Source: Oscillospiraceae bacterium (GTDB taxonomy: Bacteria; Bacillota_A; Clostridia; Oscillospirales; Ruminococcaceae). From it: 6,433 nt of DNA. A program made the position numbers and the translations under genes. The first letter of the stretch is position 1. Each line of letters begins with the position of its first letter. Below are positions 1 to 4,713 of the stretch, in pieces. Under the pieces are notes generated by a model that was given only the letters and a program-made list of their open reading frames with translations, made no database searches and was not told the origin of the DNA. The stretch spans positions 1 through 6,433 of the forward strand of contig JAGBFE010000290.1 in the NCBI GenBank assembly GCA_018109965.1, read 5' to 3'.

Positions 1-1390
1 AACTTTCCTGTTCAGAGGAGCTTTCCTGTTCAGAAGAACTTTCCTGCTCAGAAGAGCTTTCCTGTTCAGAAGAGCTTTCAGAGCTTGAGGAGGAATAGTT
101 ATCACATTCAGTGGAAGTATTGTCTTTATGCCCGTATTTGCCGCAGCTTGTGCAGTGGTCTTCTGCAGTATGTCCTGTTTCATTGCACTTTGTGCAGTGG
201 TCAGCTGCGGTGTGACCATATTCTCCGCAACTTGTGCAATGGTCAGCTGCAGTGTGACCATTATGGGCAGCACAGGTTGTGCAGTAGGTCTGTGCACAGC
301 CGTCGGTTTTTGGCTGACCGCAGTCAGCACATATTTCAGGCTGGGATTCTGTATCAGCAGTTGAAGTATCAGTGCCGCTGTTGCCGCCTTCAACATCTGT
401 CAGCAGGGAAGGTGAATCAACCACAGTAAGCGGGATAAGGCGGAAGCTGCCATTTCTGTACAGATTGCGCAGAGAATAATCCCACACAGCCTGTCTTGCA
501 AGCATACTTACATTGCTTACAGATTCTTCGTTTACTGCAGATGCAGAAGATGAGTTTGCAACACGGATATCACCAACAATGTATCCGTTTGCATCAATTT
601 CTGCTATGTACTGGCTTTTTGTGCCATCAGCATTGTAAAGATAACCCACATTTTCTTCGGCAAAATCACCTTTGGCAATTTCCGCTTTATATTTGTAGGC
701 GCTTATTTCTTTTGTAACAGTTGCAGTTTTATCTGCATAGCTTGGAAGCTGCGGTGTAGGTTCTGGTGTGGCAACAGGTTTTGTCAGGCTGGCATCTTCC
801 TTGGAAACATCAATCTCGGTTTCATCCTTGATTTTGTCGGTAACGTCAACCTTTTCGTATTTTACCTTTTCTTTAACGGTACATTCCACTGATTTTTCGG
901 TGATTATATATCCTTCGGCCTCGCTGATGGTAACTATATAGTCACCCGCATCAAGTTTGGTTAAACGCAAAAAGCCGTCATTTACCGTCCAGGTGCTTGT
1001 ATAGGAAGAATCTTTGCCTTCAACGGTCAGGATAAAATCATATCCTGTCACCATCATATCGTTTTTGTCAACGATTTGTACCTCAAGGTCTTCTTCTACA
1101 GAAGATGGTTTAAGGAATATTTCGATAGGTTCAGCAGAGGATGATTCTTCTTCCGAGGAACTTTCCTCCTCGCTGGATGAAATTATGTCGCTGCATGTTT
1201 CACTGCTGCTTGGAGCAATACTTTCGGATGAAGCATTTGCCACAGAATCCATGTATGCAGCGGAAGATACAACTGCATTTACACTTACTGCTATAAGTGC
1301 AGGGATGCATATCAAAAGCACACCGACAGAAATCTGTTGTGCGGTATTCAATCTGAAAAAGATTTGTTTGAGTCTGTCAAAAAAATTCAA
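1..1390 (-). CDS. Ser/Glu-rich surface protein with CnaB-like domain and Cys/His repeats (N-terminal 463 codons; gene continues off the left edge)
   Basis: The frame is open from the TTG at 1390-1388 to the window edge. The start is chosen because AGGAG lies 7 nt upstream, an in-frame TAA lies a little further up, and no ATG occurs before residue 47. Visible parts: short basic N-terminus, hydrophobic segment at about 18-45 (signal peptide or anchor), Ser/Glu linker 53-86, and a beta-rich domain at about 88-172. That domain has the pattern DGFLRLTKLDAGDYIV then EGY, like CnaB/prealbumin-type folds of Gram-positive surface proteins. A Pro/Thr linker follows (205-215), then an unrecognised region 216-330, a cluster of 12 Cys and 7 His (354-429), and Ser/Glu repeats from 433 onward. 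Export and surface location are inferred from this architecture. No catalytic motif and no LPXTG signal is seen in the part present. Product function is unknown; the missing C-terminus may hold the decisive domain. Confidence 0.85.
   Translation of the reverse strand, partial: MNFFDRLKQIFFRLNTAQQISVGVLLICIPALIAVSVNAVVSSAAYMDSVANASSESIAPSSSETCSDIISSSEEESSSEEESSSAEPIEIFLKPSSVEEDLEVQIVDKNDMMVTGYDFILTVEGKDSSYTSTWTVNDGFLRLTKLDAGDYIVTISEAEGYIITEKSVECTVKEKVKYEKVDVTDKIKDETEIDVSKEDASLTKPVATPEPTPQLPSYADKTATVTKEISAYKYKAEIAKGDFAEENVGYLYNADGTKSQYIAEIDANGYIVGDIRVANSSSASAVNEESVSNVSMLARQAVWDYSLRNLYRNGSFRLIPLTVVDSPSLLTDVEGGNSGTDTSTADTESQPEICADCGQPKTDGCAQTYCTTCAAHNGHTAADHCTSCGEYGHTAADHCTKCNETGHTAEDHCTSCGKYGHKDNTSTECDNYSSSSSESSSEQESSSEQESSSEQESSSEQES
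3..83 (-). repeat. 18-bp tandem repeat encoding SSSEQE units
   Basis: Four consecutive 18-bp units start at 3, 21, 39 and 57, each of the form CTTTCCTGTTCAGAAGAG on the plus strand with one or two substitutions, followed by a degenerate half unit from 75. Read on the minus strand they give repeated Ser-Ser-Ser-Glu-Gln-Glu. The array is cut by the window edge, so its copy number is unknown. It is probably a flexible acidic linker or stalk of the surface protein. Near-identical units can change copy number by slippage while keeping frame. Confidence 0.9.
128..331 (-). repeat. Tandem 14-residue Cys/His repeat (zinc-knuckle-like), residues 354-421 of the surface protein
   Basis: After a leading CxxC pair (C354, C357) and C365, the protein has units starting at C370, C385, C399 and C413. 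The pattern is C-x2-C-x4-H-x4-H, with a Gly just before the first His; the first unit is one residue longer. Example: CTSCGEYGHTAADH. The underlying DNA repeats with a 42-bp period but has drifted at silent positions. The spacing C-x2-C-x3-G-H matches the classic CCHC zinc knuckle, with His in place of the last Cys and the next unit's Cys directly after it. Metal binding is inferred from the pattern. The last unit ends at H421, after which the sequence returns to Ser/Glu. Confidence 0.85.
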
Positions 1391-1397
1391 TGCTGTT

Positions 1398-1402
1398 CTC
1401 CT
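1398..1402 (-). promoter_or_regulatory. Ribosome binding site that fixes the TTG start of the surface protein
   Basis: AGGAG on the minus strand lies 7 nt upstream of the TTG at 1390. No ATG or GTG in the same frame lies at a suitable distance, so this site decides the unusual start. Confidence 0.75.
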
Positions 1403-1460
1403 GTATAAAGGGGTGTTATATATTTATCTAACTCAATATAATACTACATTTCACAACTTA

Positions 1461-1488
1461 ATTCTACATTATTGTGTAAAAAAGTCAT
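1461..1488 (-). promoter_or_regulatory. Candidate sigma-A promoter of the surface protein gene
   Basis: On the minus strand, ATGACT (1488-1483, 4 of 6 to the -35 consensus) is followed after 16 nt by TAGAAT (1466-1461, 5 of 6 to the -10 consensus). Transcription would start near 1454 and leave a leader of about 60 nt before the TTG start. In such AT-rich DNA, chance matches are common. Confidence 0.35.
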
Positions 1489-1596
1489 ATAATATGCTGG
1501 AAAATTTTAAAAAATTATTAAAAAATTGAAAATTTAACAAAAGCAGATGAATATAAAACTTTTTTATGTTTTTTCAAAAGATTTTACTTTAAGATG

Positions 1597-1626
1597 TTGA
1601 CAAAATCTATAACATATGGTTATATA
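1597..1626 (+). promoter_or_regulatory. Candidate sigma-A promoter of the LysR gene
   Basis: A perfect TTGACA (1597-1602) is followed by TTATAT at 1620-1625 (17-nt spacing, with an extended TGG just before it) or TATATA at 1621-1626 (18-nt spacing). Transcription would start near 1632, giving a leader of about 85 nt. The -35 is strong and the -10 moderate. Confidence 0.5.
1608..1624. promoter_or_regulatory. Candidate LysR-type operator (T-N11-A dyad)
   Basis: TATAAC (1608-1613) and GTTATA (1619-1624) are perfect inverted arms around 5 nt. They contain the T-N11-A arrangement (T1610, A1622) typical of LysR-family binding sites. The dyad overlaps the candidate -10 of the LysR gene, which fits the negative autoregulation common in this family. 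In AT-rich DNA a 6-bp dyad can arise by chance. Confidence 0.35.
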
Positions 1627-1716
1627 TATGACGATAATAGCTTGTTTATATAGATTTATTTTATATAAATATTATCTTATGTCGATTTTTTAAAGCATAA
1701 CTCAGAGGAAAAAACT

Positions 1717-2646
1717 ATGACATTACAGCAGCTCAGATATATTGTGGAAGTTTCAAAATGCAGCACTATCAGCAAAGCGGCACAAAGCCTTTTTCTTACA
1801 CAGCCTACATTGAGCAAGGCAATCAAAGACCTTGAGGAAGAACTTGGTATATGTATTCTGGAGCGCGGAAGCAGCAAAACCCGTTTTACCGCTGAAGGCA
1901 CCGAGCTTTTGTGCTATGCAAAGCAGCTGCTGGAACAGGCAAATCAGATTGAAAACCGTTTTATCAACAAGGCTGTGGAAAAAAAGCGAATTGCAGTTTC
2001 CACACAGCACTATGCTTTTGCAGTCAAAGCTTTTATCGAGCTGCTCAACAACGAAAAAGGCACCGACTATGAGTTTTATTTCCGTGAAAGCAAAACCTAT
2101 GAAATTATTGATGATGTGTTCAACAAAAAAAGTGATATAGGCATCATCTTTTTCTCCGACTCCACAAGCCGATATCTCACAAGACTGCTCAGCAGCAAGG
2201 AAATTGAGTTTACACCGCTCAAAAATTTTACCCCTCATGTGTTTGTACGTGACACTCATCCGCTGGCAAAGAACTGCAAAGTGACCATGAAACAGCTTGA
2301 GGATTATCCTTGTGTAGCTTATGAACAGGACAACAACTCCCTCAATTTTGCCGAAGAAACAGTCAGTGTGTCAGGCCGCAGAAAAATAGTGTATATCCGA
2401 GACAGGGCAGCAATGCTCAATATACTTTCCAACACAGACTGCTTCAACATCGGCACAGGCTGTCTCATAGACGGAATTACAAACAGTGATATTGTTTCTG
2501 TGCCGCTGGAAGGCTACAGCGACAAAATGACTGTAGGCTGGATTAAACTCAAAAACAAATCGGTTTCTCCTGCAGTGGAAGAATATATCGAACAGCTAAA
2601 AGCTGCACTTACACTGTCATATACAGGTACTGAACGAAAAAAATAA
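1717..2646 (+). CDS. LysR-family transcriptional regulator
   Basis: This 309-residue protein has the usual LysR family length and layout. Residues 1-60 form the winged helix-turn-helix: TLQQLRYIVEV, then the recognition region around 18-37 (TISKAAQSLFLTQPTLSKAI) and the wing around 50-62 (RGSSKTRFTAEG). A linker helix follows (about 63-90). Residues 91-295 are the periplasmic-binding-protein-like effector domain, starting at KRIAVSTQHYA. It is a cytosolic DNA-binding protein; the effector cannot be read from sequence. The ATG at 1717 has AGAGGA (1704-1709) 7 nt upstream. The gene is divergent from the surface protein gene, an arrangement often seen between LysR regulators and their targets, but the best operator candidate sits on its own promoter. 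It ends in a stem-loop terminator at 2697. The family call is certain, the target is not. Confidence 0.95.
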   Translation: MTLQQLRYIVEVSKCSTISKAAQSLFLTQPTLSKAIKDLEEELGICILERGSSKTRFTAEGTELLCYAKQLLEQANQIENRFINKAVEKKRIAVSTQHYAFAVKAFIELLNNEKGTDYEFYFRESKTYEIIDDVFNKKSDIGIIFFSDSTSRYLTRLLSSKEIEFTPLKNFTPHVFVRDTHPLAKNCKVTMKQLEDYPCVAYEQDNNSLNFAEETVSVSGRRKIVYIRDRAAMLNILSNTDCFNIGTGCLIDGITNSDIVSVPLEGYSDKMTVGWIKLKNKSVSPAVEEYIEQLKAALTLSYTGTERKK

Positions 2647-2696
2647 ACTTAAAAAGCTGCTTGAATATCAGCGACATCCCGATAAGAAAACATAAA

Positions 2697-2739
2697 TACC
2701 CGACAATACACCTTGCAGTGTATTGCCGGGTACATTTTT
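2697..2739. terminator. Bidirectional intrinsic terminator between the LysR gene and the UPF0145 operon
   Basis: TACCCG-A-CAATACAC (2697-2711) pairs with GTGTATTG-C-CGGGTA (2718-2732) around the loop CTTGCA, with a single A/C mismatch. On the plus strand CATTTTTG follows; on the minus strand TTTATGTTTTC follows. It therefore can end both the LysR transcript and the convergent four-gene operon, whose last stop codon is at 2762. Confidence 0.85.
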
Positions 2740-2761
2740 GCCTGTTTCTGCAGTAATTAAA

Positions 2762-3079
2762 TTATTTGTTTACAAATTTTACAGCTGTGCCGTATACAAT
2801 AACTTCGGCAGCTCCCTGCATAACAGCAGCGGAAGCATATCGGATATTTACAACAGCATCTGCACCAAGTGCTTCAGCTTCTGTTACCATTCTTTTGGTA
2901 GCGATTGCACGGGCTTCGTTCATCATTTCATTGTAGGATACAAGCTCGCCGCCTACAAGGGTTTTAAAGCTCTGTGTAATGTCCTTGCCAACGTGTTTTG
3001 TCTGTATTGTGCTGCCTTTTACAAGACCAAGCATTTCAAATTCCTTGCCGCTGATGTAATCAGTATTTACCAATATCAT
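2762..3079 (-). CDS. UPF0145 (YbjQ-like) family protein
   Basis: The 105-residue protein matches the YbjQ/UPF0145 family along its whole length (family members are about 105 residues). It shows the conserved GLVKGSTIQTKHVGKDI near the N-terminus (residues 18-34), the segment GGELVSYNEMMNEARAIA (43-60), and LGADAVVNIRY with VMQGAAEVIVYGTAVKF near the C-terminus. Family proteins are small, cytosolic, homo-oligomeric and of unproven function; Pfam names them a putative heavy-metal-binding domain, which this sequence does not by itself support. The ATG at 3079 is preferred over the in-frame GTG at 3088 because AAAGGTGA (3092-3085) lies 5 nt before the ATG and the GTG is inside that site. It is the last gene of the operon and overlaps the preceding gene by 20 nt. 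Confidence 0.92.
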   Translation of the reverse strand: MILVNTDYISGKEFEMLGLVKGSTIQTKHVGKDITQSFKTLVGGELVSYNEMMNEARAIATKRMVTEAEALGADAVVNIRYASAAVMQGAAEVIVYGTAVKFVNK

Positions 3080-3284
3080 CTTCTTCACCTTTCTTTATTT
3101 CATTTATTCTTTCCACACACACTTTTATCAGCAATAAAGCGACTATAAGTGGAATTATACCAAGCAGATATTTAAATGCTCCATCGATAAGAGCAATCAG
3201 TACACCAAAGTAGATAACGTAGTACAGGATAATTATAACCGTTATCACAATTGGTGCTTTCATCTTCTGTCTGTGATTGTTCAT
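3060..3284 (-). CDS. Small two-helix membrane protein
   Basis: This 74-residue protein has a short basic N-terminus (MNNHRQKMK), two hydrophobic segments at about 11-32 and 38-56, and a charged tail (ERINEIKKGEEDD). Both ends are likely cytosolic. I do not recognise a family. The ATG at 3284 is chosen because GGGGTGA (3296-3290) lies 5 nt upstream; the GTG at 3293 is part of that ribosome binding site. It is 28 nt downstream of the RHH gene and its last 20 nt overlap the start of the UPF0145 gene, so its 3' end carries that gene's ribosome binding site. This predicts coupled translation and a shared membrane-related role with the SPFH protein. Confidence 0.8.
   Translation of the reverse strand: MNNHRQKMKAPIVITVIIILYYVIYFGVLIALIDGAFKYLLGIIPLIVALLLIKVCVERINEIKKGEEDDIGKY
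3085..3092 (-). promoter_or_regulatory. Ribosome binding site of the UPF0145 gene, inside the upstream coding region
   Basis: AAAGGTGA on the minus strand, 5 nt before the ATG at 3079, lies inside the last codons of the small membrane protein gene. It decides the ATG start over the GTG at 3088 and suggests translational coupling. Confidence 0.75.
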
Positions 3285-3312
3285 CAGTATCACCCCGCAA
3301 AAATTTATGATA

Positions 3313-3513
3313 TTATTCTATATCAAATTCGGGCGGAACGTCAATCTGGTCAGATACATATTTGCCGTTCTTTTTGCGCTGGCGCACACATTCGGTCAAA
3401 AGATATTCAATCTGTCCGTTGATGCTGCGAAAATCATCCTCTGCCCAGGCGGCTATTGCATCATACAGTTTTGCCGATACTCGCAAAGGTATCTGTTTTT
3501 TGTTGTCTGCCAT
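3313..3513 (-). CDS. Arc-like ribbon-helix-helix DNA-binding protein
   Basis: The 66-residue protein has the layout of the Arc/MetJ ribbon-helix-helix fold: a beta strand at 6-12 (KQIPLRV) that would read the major groove, helix A at about 13-27 (SAKLYDAIAAWAEDD), the turn with RSINGQ at 29-34, and helix B at about 33-47. It resembles phage Arc in the strand and in the RS-x-N motif. A polar, acidic tail (51-66) follows. It would act as a dimer in the cytosol. It starts 3 nt after the stop of the SPFH gene and has no good Shine-Dalgarno site, so it is probably translated by reinitiation. From memory, a small RHH gene directly after this type of SPFH gene recurs in Gram-positive genomes. A HicB-type antitoxin is an alternative, but no toxin gene is next to it. 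Confidence 0.88.
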   Translation of the reverse strand: MADNKKQIPLRVSAKLYDAIAAWAEDDFRSINGQIEYLLTECVRQRKKNGKYVSDQIDVPPEFDIE

Positions 3514-3516
3514 AAT

Positions 3517-4509
3517 TTAGTACAGGCTGCCTGTGTTAACGATAGGCTGGGCATCGTGGTTGCCGCAAAGCACTACCAACAGGTTTGAAACCATAGCAGC
3601 TTTTCTCTCTTCATCAAGTTCCACGGTTTTGTTTTCGCTGAGACGTTCAAGAGCCATTTCCACCATACCAACAGCACCGTCAACAATCATTTTTCTTGCA
3701 TCAATGATTGCGCTTGCCTGCTGGCGCTGCAGCATAACAGCGGCAATTTCCGGTGCGTATGCAAGATGAGTGATTCTTGCTTCGATAATTTCGATGCCTG
3801 CTTCATCAACGCGGGACTGGATTTCTTCTTTTATTCTCAAAGCAACAGTTTCACTTGAGCCGCGCAGGCTGCCTTCGTCAGCGTGACCGTCACCTGTTGT
3901 GTCAACGTTTGGTGCAACGTCGTACGGATAAATACGAACAATGTTTCTCAAAGCACTGTCACACTGGAGAGACAAAAATTCCTTGTAGTTGTCAACATTG
4001 AAAACTGCTTTTGCTGTGTCGGTAATGCGCCATGTAACCGCAATGCCGATTTCCACAGGGTTGCCAAGGCAGTCGTTGATTTTCTGTTTTGCGTTGTTGA
4101 GTGTCATAACTTTAAGGGAAATCTTTTTGCTTGGCATCTCAATTTCGTTAGGGTTAACGCCTTTTGTTTTCACATCACCGCTCTGGTTGAGCTTGGTTTT
4201 TGCAGCAGGGTTAACAGATGAGCAGAACGGGTTTACAAAATAAAAACCTGCATCTTTGATTGTGCCAATGTATTTGCCGAACAAAGTGAGCACCAAGGCT
4301 TCCTGCGGCTTAAGCACACGCAGACCGCAAAGTGCAATCCAGCCAAGAGCAACATATGCAATGCATACTGTCAGAAGAATAAAGTTGAAAAAACCCATAT
4401 TGAAGGATACGCCAACCACAATGCCAAGTATTGCCACTATGTACAAAACCAATGTGAGCAGCAAAACCAGCATGCCGTTTTTCTTGCCGTGTAAAACTTT
4501 TTCTGTCAT
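3517..4509 (-). CDS. SPFH/band-7 (prohibitin-homology) membrane protein
   Basis: The 330-residue protein has two N-terminal membrane segments (about 13-35 and 39-62) followed by the SPFH domain from about 65 ([18 protein letters not shown], then GFYFVNPF). The core includes [19 protein letters not shown] and [12 protein letters not shown]. The helical region about 213-292 carries the family hallmark [23 protein letters not shown] and a stretch [18 protein letters not shown]; the end is [25 protein letters not shown] proteins oligomerise on membranes and organise protein complexes or lipid domains; a specific role is not known here. An insert at 201-214 holds [10 protein letters not shown], which resembles a calcium loop. 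Start: ATG at 4509 with AAGGAG (4525-4520) 10 nt upstream. It is the first gene of a four-gene operon. Confidence 0.95.
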   Translation of the reverse strand: MTEKVLHGKKNGMLVLLLTLVLYIVAILGIVVGVSFNMGFFNFILLTVCIAYVALGWIALCGLRVLKPQEALVLTLFGKYIGTIKDAGFYFVNPFCSSVNPAAKTKLNQSGDVKTKGVNPNEIEMPSKKISLKVMTLNNAKQKINDCLGNPVEIGIAVTWRITDTAKAVFNVDNYKEFLSLQCDSALRNIVRIYPYDVAPNVDTTGDGHADEGSLRGSSETVALRIKEEIQSRVDEAGIEIIEARITHLAYAPEIAAVMLQRQQASAIIDARKMIVDGAVGMVEMALERLSENKTVELDEERKAAMVSNLLVVLCGNHDAQPIVNTGSLY

Positions 4510-4562
4510 AAAAATACAACTCCTTTTTACTTTTAAATTTTATCAAATGACAGCGTCAATCT

Positions 4563-4585
4563 TTTTGATATCAAAATGATATCAT
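4563..4585. promoter_or_regulatory. Paired TGATATCA palindromes (candidate operator)
   Basis: A perfect 14-bp palindrome TTTTGATATCAAAA (4563-4576) is followed at once by a perfect 10-bp palindrome ATGATATCAT (4576-4585). Both contain the same 8-bp core TGATATCA (4566-4573 and 4577-4584), with centres 11 bp apart, about one helical turn. They cover the candidate -10 and start point of the SPFH operon. Such spacing suits two dimers side by side on one DNA face, as with Arc-type RHH repressors. Confidence 0.55.
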
Positions 4586-4604
4586 ATATTTTGTCGTTTT
4601 GCAA
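4576..4604 (-). promoter_or_regulatory. Candidate promoter of the SPFH operon (extended -10)
   Basis: On the minus strand TTGCAA (4604-4599, 4 of 6) is followed after 17 nt by TATCAT (4581-4576, 5 of 6), with TGA directly before it as an extended -10. Transcription would begin near 4569, about 60 nt before the SPFH start codon. Confidence 0.5.
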
Positions 4605-4699
4605 GATAATTTTCACAATTTATTACAATTGATTTACAAAACACCTTTTATTGTTTTTTTATTATTATATTTATGCTATTTTAAACGTGAAAAGTGAAA

Positions 4700-4706
4700 A
4701 AGGAGG
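4700..4706 (+). promoter_or_regulatory. Strong ribosome binding site of the serpin gene
   Basis: AAGGAGG lies 7 nt before the ATG at 4714 and fixes that start. The resulting N-terminus is a good lipoprotein signal, which supports the choice. Confidence 0.85.
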
Positions 4707-4713
4707 GCGAAGT

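Larger units (their letters stand above)
1391..1716. other. Divergent intergenic region between the surface protein gene and the LysR gene
   Basis: This 326-bp stretch is very AT-rich and holds no convincing gene. It carries a candidate minus-strand promoter (1461-1488), a candidate plus-strand promoter (1597-1626), a LysR-type dyad (1608-1624) and the ribosome binding sites of both flanking genes. Runs of A and T between about 1503 and 1590 could give intrinsic curvature. I see no terminator or structured RNA in it. Confidence 0.7.
4510..4713. promoter_or_regulatory. Divergent promoter region between the SPFH operon and the serpin gene
   Basis: This 204-bp AT-rich region must serve both the minus-strand SPFH operon and the plus-strand serpin gene. 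The minus-strand promoter and its palindromes are listed separately. For the serpin, TTTACA (4633-4638) is a good -35, but the nearest good -10 (TATTAT, 4660-4665) is 21 nt away, so I do not assign a serpin promoter. The long T run at 4654-4660 precedes the serpin leader. Confidence 0.5.

Noticed and set aside
85..429. Cys-rich plus-strand open frames opposite the Cys/His repeat
   Set aside because: They are shadows of the minus-strand repeat; the minus frame runs uninterrupted for 463 codons with a start, a signal segment and domain structure.
1014..1529. A 171-codon plus-strand open frame across the start of the surface protein gene
   Set aside because: It is antisense to a well-supported gene, has no ribosome binding site, and its N-terminal part is the mirror of the Ser/Glu codons; its end runs through AT-rich intergenic DNA.
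1645..1669. Inverted repeat TTTATATA / TATATAAA with a 9-nt loop in the lysR leader
   Set aside because: Made only of A and T in a very AT-rich region, so chance is likely; no T run or GC core to make it a terminator or riboswitch.
3080..3088. GTG start for the UPF0145 protein at 3088
   Set aside because: The GTG is part of the AAAGGTGA ribosome binding site that serves the ATG at 3079, and family members begin at the MILVNT position.
3313..3513. The RHH protein as antitoxin of a toxin-antitoxin pair
   Set aside because: No RelE, HicA, MazF, PIN or similar toxin is adjacent; its neighbours are the SPFH gene and a small membrane protein gene without toxin features that I can recognise.
4651..4713. 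N-terminal extension of the serpin from an upstream start at 4651
   Set aside because: It would bury the lipoprotein signal behind 21 extra residues and ignore the strong AAGGAGG site before the ATG at 4714.
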